From the NCBI GenBank assembly GCA_017537495.1, contig JAFYKS010000389.1, positions 1 through 6,002 of the forward strand: a stretch of DNA of 6,002 bases, in the 5' to 3' direction. The position numbers and the translations under genes are program-made. The DNA comes from Bacillota bacterium (lineage in GTDB: Bacteria; Bacillota; Clostridia; Peptostreptococcales; Anaerovoracaceae). Shown piece after piece: positions 1-4,713 of the stretch. The first letter of the stretch is position 1; each line of letters begins with the position of its first letter. The notes under the pieces are model-generated. The model had not been told where the DNA came from. It saw only the letters and a program-made list of their open reading frames with translations, and searched no databases.

Positions 1-507
1 CACCAGTCCCACTACGAAGGCAGTCTCCAGACCTCTGCACCAGTACACATTCCGGTCTGCGGGCACGGCTTTCAGCAGCTGGCGGTAAAGTTTCCACAGG
101 GAAAACAGACTCCATGAAGCCAACAGAACCATCCCTGCAATCCATACCCAGGTTCCGATGAACTGATAGATCTGCAGCGGGTTGGCACTGTCCCCCGGAT
201 TCGGTGTAAACGCCGGCGCCGACAGAACCCCATTGACCACATTATCTATGACTGCTGAACCGCTGTCAATGGCCGGCTCAGCCTGCATGGCGATGTTTTG
301 CGGGATAGGCTGGGATTTTACCGGCATCAGACTCAGCACGCTCTCGAAGGTCACCGGACAAAGAAGACGGAACACCGGCACCGCCCAAAGCAGACAGGCA
401 ATCCATCGCGCTGTTTTCGTCAGATATGGCCGCGCCAGGAGTAAAACCAGTATCGCCCAGCTTGCCGTAAAATTCATATTTAATATTTCTAAAAATACCG
501 TTTGCAT
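1..507 (-). CDS. blaR1: BlaR1/MecR1-type M56 sensor-protease, N-terminal part (runs off window)
   Basis: This is the first 169 residues of an M56-family membrane metallopeptidase; the reading frame is open to base 1. BlaR1/MecR1 proteins sense beta-lactams or cell-wall damage and cause cleavage of the partner repressor BlaI. Visible here are hydrophobic segments at about 12-29 and 33-52, a polar extracytoplasmic stretch at about 62-110, and a third membrane helix at about 113-138 followed by a basic patch (K139, R142, K146). The last visible residues, TAFVVGLV (162-169), match the conserved [PA]FVxG segment that precedes the protease core. The HEXXH zinc site and any C-terminal penicillin-sensor domain lie outside the window, so beta-lactam sensing cannot be confirmed. 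The ATG at 505-507 is preceded by AAGGGGG five bases upstream. The gene starts 34 bases after the blaI stop and is clearly in its operon. Confidence 0.88.
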   Translation of the reverse strand, partial: MQTVFLEILNMNFTASWAILVLLLARPYLTKTARWIACLLWAVPVFRLLCPVTFESVLSLMPVKSQPIPQNIAMQAEPAIDSGSAVIDNVVNGVLSAPAFTPNPGDSANPLQIYQFIGTWVWIAGMVLLASWSLFSLWKLYRQLLKAVPADRNVYWCRGLETAFVVGLV

Positions 508-512
508 CGGTT

Positions 513-541
513 CCCCCTTATCTCACGGGCCCGCTCCCGTG
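513..541 (-). promoter_or_regulatory. blaI-blaR1 gap: GC-rich hairpin plus blaR1 ribosome binding site
   Basis: Between the blaI stop and the blaR1 start, CACGGG (524-529) and CCCGTG (536-541) form a 6-bp GC stem with a 6-base loop. Just downstream in the transcript is the GGGGG core (513-517) of the blaR1 ribosome binding site. No T-tract follows, so this is not a standard terminator. It might stabilise the mRNA or lower blaR1 translation relative to blaI, which is inference only. Confidence 0.4.
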
Positions 542-904
542 TTACTCCTCACCAAACTCCTCAATCATCTTCTGAATTTCGGAAATCTGAGATTCGCTCA
601 GTTTCTTCTTCCCCATAAAGGCCGCCAGGAATTTCGGCAGAGATCCTCCAAAGGATTCCTCTACGAACTGGTGGCTTTTATGTCTGTCGAATTCTTCTCT
701 GCTGATGCAGGATGTGACTACCGTGTTCTCGTTTTGGAACAGTCCCCTGTCGCAGAGGCGGCGCAGCACCGTATAGCTTGTGGTGCTCTTCCAGTCCAGT
801 TCTTTCGCTGCCAGTTTCACCAGCTCACCGGAGGCGACGGGTTCATTGTCCCAGATCAGATCTGCAAATTTAGATTCCGCTTCGGCAAGTTTATATTCAA
901 TCAT
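542..904 (-). CDS. blaI: BlaI/MecI/CopY-family transcriptional repressor
   Basis: This 120-residue protein is a full-length member of the BlaI/MecI/CopY family of dimeric winged-helix repressors, which bind palindromes in the promoter of their own operon and of target genes. The N-terminal winged helix spans about 1-70: helix 1 ends around W18, then come a segment ASGELVKLAAKELDWK, the recognition helix STTSYTVLRRLCDRG (40-54) and a wing at about 55-68. The C-terminal dimerisation helices include FVEESFGGSLPKFLAAF (80-96) and LSESQISEIQKMIEEF (102-117). In staphylococcal BlaI and MecI the sensor-triggered cut lies at Asn101-Phe102; I see no Asn-Phe pair in the equivalent region (AAFMGKKK, 94-101), so any cleavage site differs. 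AGGAGG lies 6 bases before the ATG. The gene is followed by blaR1 and preceded by two matching operators, so autoregulation is very likely. The symbol reflects the family; antibiotic resistance is not shown. Confidence 0.92.
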   Translation of the reverse strand: MIEYKLAEAESKFADLIWDNEPVASGELVKLAAKELDWKSTTSYTVLRRLCDRGLFQNENTVVTSCISREEFDRHKSHQFVEESFGGSLPKFLAAFMGKKKLSESQISEIQKMIEEFGEE

Positions 905-910
905 GTTCGC

Positions 911-916
911 CCTCCT
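911..916 (-). promoter_or_regulatory. blaI ribosome binding site
   Basis: A perfect AGGAGG lies 6 bases upstream of the blaI ATG. It sits only 2 bases downstream of the leader operator (919-937), so a repressor or the operator hairpin could also affect translation. Confidence 0.8.
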
Positions 917-918
917 GC

Positions 919-937
919 GCTCTACAAGCAGTAGAGC
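919..937 (-). promoter_or_regulatory. BlaI operator 2 (leader palindrome)
   Basis: A perfect inverted repeat with 7-bp arms GCTCTAC (919-925) and GTAGAGC (931-937), separated by 5 bases. The half-site CTCTAC/GTAGAG and the spacing are the same as in operator 1. Centre-to-centre distance to operator 1 is 33 bases, about three helical turns, which would place two repressor dimers on the same DNA face. It lies just downstream of the predicted transcription start. Confidence 0.75.
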
Positions 938-950
938 TTTCTTATATTTT

Positions 951-971
951 CACTCTACACCACGTAGAGTG
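951..971 (-). promoter_or_regulatory. BlaI operator 1 overlapping the -10 box
   Basis: A perfect inverted repeat with 8-bp arms CACTCTAC (951-958) and GTAGAGTG (964-971), spaced by 5 bases. It covers most of the spacer and the entire -10 hexamer of the blaI promoter, which is the expected arrangement for blocking RNA polymerase. The CTAC/GTAG core is reminiscent of BlaI/MecI operators, whose usual core is TACA/TGTA. Binding by this BlaI is inferred from position and repetition. Confidence 0.8.
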
Positions 972-980
972 AAATGTCAA
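952..980 (-). promoter_or_regulatory. blaI-blaR1 promoter (sigma-A type)
   Basis: Read on the minus strand, a perfect -35 TTGACA (975-980) is followed after exactly 17 bases by TAGAGT (952-957), which matches TATAAT at four of six positions. Transcription would start around 944-946, leaving a leader of about 40 bases that holds operator 2 and the ribosome binding site. A TATAAG at about 943-948 is too far from the -35 to pair with it. Confidence 0.72.
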
Positions 981-1013
981 TCCATTTTGGTCCCTTTTTT
1001 TCTATGAAGCCAT

Positions 1014-1051
1014 AAAAAAACAGGTCCTGCGAATTTATCTCGCAGAACCTG
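1014..1051 (-). terminator. Intrinsic terminator after the XRE gene
   Basis: The arms 1040-1051 and 1021-1032 form a 12-bp stem around a 7-base loop (1033-1039), followed on the minus strand by seven T (A-tract 1014-1020). The one imperfect pair is a G-U wobble in the minus-strand RNA but a C-A mismatch in a plus-strand RNA, so the element is oriented for leftward transcription. It starts 12 bases after the XRE stop codon and insulates the bla promoter from read-through. Confidence 0.88.
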
Positions 1052-1063
1052 CTTTGACAATAA

Positions 1064-1504
1064 TCATTTTCTATCTTTTTTCCTGCCTTTTTCATAAAGG
1101 TACAGATTAATGCCGGAGAGTGCCGCATTGCCGGCCGCTAAAACTGCATGCGTAAGATTCAGGTTATCAATCGCCATGAACAGCCATATCAATCCTGCAA
1201 TGGCAAAGGCAATGGATGCCACAAGTTGAAGCTTCGAATCCTTTTTCTTCTCAGCAGCTGCCGCCGCATTGACTTCCGTCACAGCATGAACGGTTTCGTC
1301 ACCGCCGCAATCCTCATTTAACAAATAGTCCGCACTCACCGCAAACAGTTTGCTCAGCTGAAGAATATTATTTGCATCCGGAAGTGCTGTGCCGTTTTCC
1401 CAGCGGCTGACCGCCTGCCGGGACACGTTCAGTTTTTCAGCAAAATCTTCCTGGGACCAGCCTTTTGCTTTCCTGAGCTTTATAATTTTATCTGATAACT
1501 TCAT
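1064..1504 (-). CDS. XRE-family regulator with two C-terminal membrane helices
   Basis: This 146-residue protein starts with a Cro/C1-type helix-turn-helix (about 3-62). Landmarks are IIKLRKAKGWSQEDFAEKLNV, the recognition segment SRQAVSRWENG (28-38) and the P42 / LLN end of the domain. An alanine- and lysine-rich linker (about 66-91) leads to two hydrophobic segments, about 92-112 (includes LIWLFMAI) and 115-137 (includes AVLAAGNAALSGINLYLY), then a basic tail EKGRKKDRK. It therefore appears to be a membrane-tethered transcription factor with both ends cytoplasmic, a layout known in Bacillota. The start at 1504 is chosen because AGGAGG lies 8 bases upstream; an in-frame GTG at 1549 has no such site and overlaps the predicted promoter. 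The regulated genes are unknown; the CatA-like gene upstream and itself are candidates. Confidence 0.88.
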   Translation of the reverse strand: MKLSDKIIKLRKAKGWSQEDFAEKLNVSRQAVSRWENGTALPDANNILQLSKLFAVSADYLLNEDCGGDETVHAVTEVNAAAAAEKKKDSKLQLVASIAFAIAGLIWLFMAIDNLNLTHAVLAAGNAALSGINLYLYEKGRKKDRK

Positions 1505-1512
1505 GTTGAAAT

Positions 1513-1518
1513 CCTCCT
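1513..1518 (-). promoter_or_regulatory. Ribosome binding site that fixes the XRE start
   Basis: A perfect AGGAGG (within AAAGGAGGAT) lies 8 bases before the ATG at 1502-1504. Upstream in-frame starts (GTG at 1549, ATG at 1537) have no comparable site. Confidence 0.8.
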
Positions 1519-1535
1519 TTGATTTGGATGATTTC

Positions 1536-1544
1536 ATTCTATCA
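1536..1544 (-). promoter_or_regulatory. Possible extended -10 promoter for the XRE gene
   Basis: On the minus strand TGATAGAAT (1536-1544) fits the TGnTATAAT extended -10 pattern with one mismatch. No good -35 is seen at 16-18 bases. The palindrome TTGCGCAA (1582-1589) lies about 40 bases upstream of the -10 and could be a regulator site. The 106-base gap after the CatA-like gene has no terminator, so read-through from upstream is also possible. Confidence 0.4.
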
Positions 1545-1610
1545 GACACAGCAGAGAAATACTACCGCATAAGCGTTACAATTGCGCAACAAAACTTTAC
1601 ATTCTCTTTT

Positions 1611-2231
1611 TTACAGCCGGTTTATCTCATTTTGCAGATTCTCCAGAAATCTGCCCGCATGAGCACCATCCATCTGTGTATGATGAAACTGAAACGATAC
1701 AGGGAGGCAGTATCGGAACCCTTTTCTTCGATATTTCCCCCAGATTATAAATGGGTTATTAAATATTCCGCTGTTCATGCCGACCGCACCGTCAATTTCT
1801 GTGTCCAGGATTGCAGAGGTGCCGATTACCATGCAGCTTTCTGACAGATCCCTGTCTTCAGCAGTCTCAGATACCAGGGCTGTATATTTCAGATACTCTT
1901 CATTGAATTTCTCCAGATTCGCGTTGTGCAGGATGTCGCAGGAACTCACTTCTCCGCCTCCGTTTTTTACAATCGTGTTGACAGCAAGTGTATCGTATTC
2001 CATAAGCTTTTCTCCGACTGGAAGGAGATAAAATTCTTTTACAGGTACCGCCGCTCTTCCAATGCAGTAATCAAGAAGCATATTAAATTTCATATTTTTC
2101 TTATTCGATACACGAATCAGATTGGTCACATCCATGGTTTTAAAAAAGGTGACCATTGGATTTGGTGCCTTCATCCAAAGTTCATAAGCCGACTCTCTAG
2201 TTGTATCTTTTGGATTAACTGCTCTGGTCAT
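1611..2231 (-). CDS. CatA-like O-acyltransferase (chloramphenicol acetyltransferase superfamily)
   Basis: This 206-residue protein has the fold signature of type A chloramphenicol acetyltransferases, which are about 215-220 residues and work as trimers using acetyl-CoA. The catalytic motif HHTQMDG (183-189) is intact: H184 is the expected general base and D188 the structural Asp. The following AHAGRFLENLQ (190-200) and the upstream GKY (165-167) and P177 also match CatA by eye. However, where classical CatA has NPWVSFTSF with the active-site serine, the aligned stretch here is SAILDTEID (139-147), so that serine seems to be missing. This argues against a true chloramphenicol-resistance enzyme; the substrate is unknown. 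The ATG overlaps the stop codon of the AraC-GNAT gene (ATGA, 2228-2231), so the two are translationally coupled and probably act together. Confidence 0.85.
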   Translation of the reverse strand: MTRAVNPKDTTRESAYELWMKAPNPMVTFFKTMDVTNLIRVSNKKNMKFNMLLDYCIGRAAVPVKEFYLLPVGEKLMEYDTLAVNTIVKNGGGEVSSCDILHNANLEKFNEEYLKYTALVSETAEDRDLSESCMVIGTSAILDTEIDGAVGMNSGIFNNPFIIWGKYRRKGFRYCLPVSFQFHHTQMDGAHAGRFLENLQNEINRL

Positions 2232-2246
2232 TTGGCTGTATCCTCC
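2228..2246 (-). promoter_or_regulatory. Translational coupling site: ATGA overlap and GGAGG
   Basis: The TGA stop of the AraC-GNAT gene (2228-2230) overlaps the ATG of the CatA-like gene (2229-2231). The ribosome binding site GGAGG (2242-2246) lies inside the upstream coding region, with a rather long 10-base spacing, which fits re-initiation by terminating ribosomes. Confidence 0.7.
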
Positions 2247-3076
2247 GTCTTTTTCAGTGGGAGTACAAAACGCTGTGTTGGATATCCAAATTCTGTCAAC
2301 AGTTCCTGTTCTGCAAACCCCATCCTTTTCAAAATATCCCGATGTCCGGTATCCGCTTTATCGCCCTCACGGTACGTGGTCATACTGATTTCTTTTCCCT
2401 GGAGATAGTCTTCCAGAAGTGCATCCAGAAATACTTTCTGAATTCCCTGATTCCGATATTGCGGATGCACACCTAAAAACTCAATACTGCCTTCGAGATA
2501 TGAAAATGCCATTGTTCCAATCAGAAGATTTTCATCCTTTAAAACCAGCGCCCGTTGTTCTTCAATACATTTTGTAATCTCATTCAGATAATCCATTTCA
2601 TTCATAACCGGATAACCGTCTATTACAAGCCGCATCAGGTCCATCCAGTCCGAAAGGTCCGACTTCTGCGCCATGCGGATATCAGACTTTGCAAACGTGT
2701 GCATTACCGAAGTTTCATGTAAAGTAAACCGCAGCTGCAATGGATAAAAAGTTCCGCTGTCCCGATACTTTGCAGGCGGAACCTTATACATGGATTTAAA
2801 GGCGGCAGAAAAAGACTGCTGACTTTCATACCCGCACATAAACGCAATTTCCATAATCGGCTTATCCGAAAACACCAGCAGTTTCGCCGCTTCTGTCAGC
2901 TGACGGCGCTGAACATAGTCATGAACGGTCATGCCGACTGTACCGGTAAACTTGCGATGCAGGTGATACCTGGAGTAATGAACCGCTTCAGCAACCTGTT
3001 CCAGATTCAGCTTTCCGTCAAGATGGTTTTCTATGTATTCAATAACAGTTTCCATGTCAACTGTATGATTGTTCAT
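2228..3076 (-). CDS. AraC-type DNA-binding domain fused to a GNAT acetyltransferase
   Basis: This 282-residue protein joins two domains. Residues about 8-107 are a complete AraC/XylS DNA-binding domain. The first helix-turn-helix holds LNLEQVAEAVHYSRYHLHRKF (23-43); the second holds IMEIAFMCGYESQQSFSAAFK (74-94) and ends in the family-typical P-x-KYR (101-105). Residues about 131-275 look like a GNAT acyl-CoA transferase: strand RALVLKDENLLIGTMAF (175-191), motif A EFLGVHPQYRNQGIQKVFLDALL (199-221, CoA-loop R208-N-Q-G211-I-Q213) and a late ILKRMGF (248-254). The last Gly/Ala of the R-x-x-G-x-G/A loop is Gln213, a deviation that may affect CoA binding. The GNAT half may modify a small molecule or act as a ligand- or CoA-sensing effector domain. 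The ATG at 3076 has GAGGAG 8 bases upstream. It probably controls itself and the coupled CatA-like gene. Confidence 0.88.
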   Translation of the reverse strand: MNNHTVDMETVIEYIENHLDGKLNLEQVAEAVHYSRYHLHRKFTGTVGMTVHDYVQRRQLTEAAKLLVFSDKPIMEIAFMCGYESQQSFSAAFKSMYKVPPAKYRDSGTFYPLQLRFTLHETSVMHTFAKSDIRMAQKSDLSDWMDLMRLVIDGYPVMNEMDYLNEITKCIEEQRALVLKDENLLIGTMAFSYLEGSIEFLGVHPQYRNQGIQKVFLDALLEDYLQGKEISMTTYREGDKADTGHRDILKRMGFAEQELLTEFGYPTQRFVLPLKKTEDTAK

Positions 3077-3100
3077 CTGCTCATCTCCTCTCCCCAGGAA

Positions 3101-3109
3101 AGTATAGCA
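3101..3109 (-). promoter_or_regulatory. Extended -10 promoter for the AraC-GNAT / CatA-like operon
   Basis: On the minus strand TGCTATACT (3101-3109) matches the extended -10 consensus TGnTATAAT with a single mismatch. No clear TTGACA is seen 16-18 bases upstream, which is typical of activator-dependent or extended -10 promoters. The start would be near 3094, giving a leader of about 18 bases that includes GAGGAG (3085-3090). Confidence 0.6.
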
Positions 3110-3153
3110 TTATTTTCAGCCCAGATTTTAATAATTCTTGCTTTCTGCAGTAT

Positions 3154-3191
3154 AAAAAACAGGTAACGCAGCATACTTGCTGCATTACCTG
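3154..3191 (-). terminator. Intrinsic terminator after the YfcC gene
   Basis: The arms 3178-3191 and 3160-3173 form a 14-bp stem with a 4-base loop (3174-3177), followed on the minus strand by six T (A-tract 3154-3159). As in the other terminator, the single imperfect pair is a G-U wobble only in the minus-strand RNA. It begins 25 bases after the transporter stop codon and separates it from the AraC-GNAT promoter. Confidence 0.9.
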
Positions 3192-3216
3192 CCTAATCAA
3201 ATTCTCTTTATTTAAT

Positions 3217-4665
3217 TTACATTCCGTATCCGATTGCCACAGCCAGCACCAGCAGTGCGCAGTTTACCAGCAGCATGAACAGCTGCAGAGGGATGGACCA
3301 CTTGAACCACTTTGGATAGCTTACTACGGTCAGACCCAGAGTAATCATCAGCAGTGCATTGGTCGGATAGAGCATGTTGGTGAAACCGTCACCGAAACAG
3401 AATGCCTGTACAGCTACCTGCTTGGACAGACCAACCAGTTCAGCCAGAGGTGCGATGATTGGAATCAGCAGGAATGCTTTGGCGGATCCGGAACTTACGA
3501 AGAAGTTCAGAGTCAGCACCAGCAGGAAAATCATGATGGACGCACCATAAGCACCCATTTCCGCTACAACTTCAGAAACATAGTATAAGATGGTATCCAT
3601 GATGCCGCCGTTGGTGATGATCAGCTTTACGGACATGGCCATCATAATCAGCAGCGCAGACGGTGCGATACCGCCGATACCTGCGATAAAGTCCTTACCG
3701 ATGTTGCCGCCGTAGTGGGAAGCCTTTGCCGCGAGAAGACCGCCGATGAGGAACAGTACCGCCATAACCGGCAGAGAAACTGCGGACAGAGCCGGAACAA
3801 AGAATCCGGCCACAATGTATGCGATAACCAAAACCAGGGAAGAAGCGAAAATCTTCACGGTTTTGCCCAGATACTGTTCGTTTGGCAGAGCTTCGATAGC
3901 CGCAATGTTTGCGTACTTTTCCTTCTGCTTCAGGTCCTCTTCATAGACAGGGGACTTAGTCGGATCCTTTTCAATCTTGTGCGCATAGCGGTACAGGAAC
4001 CCGTACAGAATTGCGTAGCAGATGACGAAGACCAGAATACGGAATCCTACGCCGGAGAATGCAGGCAGGCCTGCGATTTCCTGTGCCACACCCAGAGTGA
4101 ACGGATTCAGAGTCGCAGCAGAAAAACCAAAGCCCGCTGCCAGAGCACTCATACCCAGACCGGTCATGGAGTCCCAGCCCAGAGCGTGAGACAGCACGAT
4201 TACGATTGGAACCAGAGCCACCAGTTCTTCGAAGATACCGAATACGGAACCGAAAAGCATGAAGAACAGAGTCAGCATAGCCATCAGCTTGTACTTGGAA
4301 TTTTCGAAACGGCGCACCAGACCGTTCATGATGTACTTCAGCATACCGGACTTATCCAGAGCGCAGAACACGCCGCCGATGATGCAGATGAAGACAATAA
4401 TCATGATAACGGTTACAGCGTCATCGCTCCACAGCACTTCAAAAGGAGCAGTGAACCATCTCCATACCGGATAGCCGCCAGCCTCTGTGAAGGCGAAAGT
4501 ACCCGGAACGATGGCTTCTTTGCCGTCAATCATGGTACGCTCGAAGGCACCGCTTGGAATCACGTGAGTCAGAATCCCTGCCCCAATCATCAGGAGCAGC
4601 AGGATGAATACAGAAGAGAAGAAGGATTTCTTACTGATCTGTAAACCAGAATCATTATTGTTCAT
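3217..4665 (-). CDS. yfcC: YfcC-family membrane transporter (DcuC / ion-transporter superfamily)
   Basis: This 482-residue polytopic carrier fits the YfcC family, related to DcuC C4-dicarboxylate carriers and often annotated as basic amino acid or peptide-related antiporters; the substrate cannot be read from sequence. After a short cytoplasmic N-terminus the first helix (about 14-37) ends in HVIPSGAF, a family hallmark. Two inverted halves are visible. The first has GSVFGIFEE (139-147) and the re-entrant segment FSAATLNPFTLGVAQE (181-196). A charged cytoplasmic loop (about 230-265, rich in K, E, D) separates the halves. The second has NFFVSSGSAKAFLLIPIIAPLAE and FCFGDGFTNMLYPTNALL near the C-terminus, the expected substrate and ion site region. 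The ATG at 4665 is chosen because GAGG lies 6 bases upstream; an in-frame TTG at 4677 overlaps that site. It lies 44 bases after the phosphoesterase and is closed by its own terminator. Confidence 0.88.
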   Translation of the reverse strand: MNNNDSGLQISKKSFFSSVFILLLLMIGAGILTHVIPSGAFERTMIDGKEAIVPGTFAFTEAGGYPVWRWFTAPFEVLWSDDAVTVIMIIVFICIIGGVFCALDKSGMLKYIMNGLVRRFENSKYKLMAMLTLFFMLFGSVFGIFEELVALVPIVIVLSHALGWDSMTGLGMSALAAGFGFSAATLNPFTLGVAQEIAGLPAFSGVGFRILVFVICYAILYGFLYRYAHKIEKDPTKSPVYEEDLKQKEKYANIAAIEALPNEQYLGKTVKIFASSLVLVIAYIVAGFFVPALSAVSLPVMAVLFLIGGLLAAKASHYGGNIGKDFIAGIGGIAPSALLIMMAMSVKLIITNGGIMDTILYYVSEVVAEMGAYGASIMIFLLVLTLNFFVSSGSAKAFLLIPIIAPLAELVGLSKQVAVQAFCFGDGFTNMLYPTNALLMITLGLTVVSYPKWFKWSIPLQLFMLLVNCALLVLAVAIGYGM

Positions 4666-4669
4666 AAAA

Positions 4670-4675
4670 CACCTC
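4670..4675 (-). promoter_or_regulatory. Ribosome binding site that fixes the YfcC start
   Basis: GAGGTG (4670-4675) lies just before the ATG at 4663-4665, with 6 bases between the GAGG core and the start. An alternative in-frame TTG at 4677 would place the start codon on top of this site and is therefore rejected. Confidence 0.65.
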
Positions 4676-4685
4676 AATTTTCACT

Positions 4686-4713
4686 ATTTTAAACACATGT
4701 AGAACCATTCTAC
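4686..4713 (-). promoter_or_regulatory. YfcC upstream region: small palindrome and weak -10
   Basis: GTAGAA (4699-4704) and TTCTAC (4708-4713) form a perfect 6-bp inverted repeat with a 3-base centre, overlapping the phosphoesterase stop codon (4710-4712). Just downstream on the minus strand TAAAAT (4686-4691) could be a -10 box, but no recognisable -35 is found at 16-19 bases; the palindrome sits where a -35 would be. It may be an operator, a small RNA hairpin or chance. There is no T-tract right after it, so it is not a standard terminator. Confidence 0.3.

Noticed and set aside
182..934. Plus-strand open frame of 250 codons over blaR1 and blaI
   Set aside because: It runs antisense across two recognisable genes and through their operator, and shows no domain pattern.
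1505..1549. Upstream in-frame GTG start for the XRE gene
   Set aside because: It would add 15 residues outside the HTH domain, has no ribosome binding site and overlaps the predicted -10; the ATG at 1504 has AGGAGG 8 bases upstream.
1611..2231. Chloramphenicol resistance gene (catA)
   Set aside because: The superfamily is right, but the active-site serine region appears changed and the context is a regulator fusion rather than a resistance element, so only CatA-like is supported.
1926..2408. Plus-strand open frame spanning the junction of the CatA-like and AraC-GNAT genes
   Set aside because: It lies antisense to two well-supported coupled genes and has no recognisable domain.
3715..4644. 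Long plus-strand open frame (309 codons) opposite the YfcC gene
   Set aside because: It is a shadow of the transporter: its product is low-complexity and rich in Q, H, E and D, as expected from the complement of hydrophobic codons, and the minus-strand frame has clear family motifs, a ribosome binding site and a terminator.
4666..4677. TTG start four codons upstream for the YfcC gene
   Set aside because: The TTG overlaps the GAGG ribosome binding site of the ATG at 4665, which is the better start.
4699..4713. A third BlaI operator upstream of YfcC
   Set aside because: The half-sites are in the opposite order (GTAGAA then TTCTAC) with a 3-base centre, unlike CTCTAC-N5-GTAGAG.
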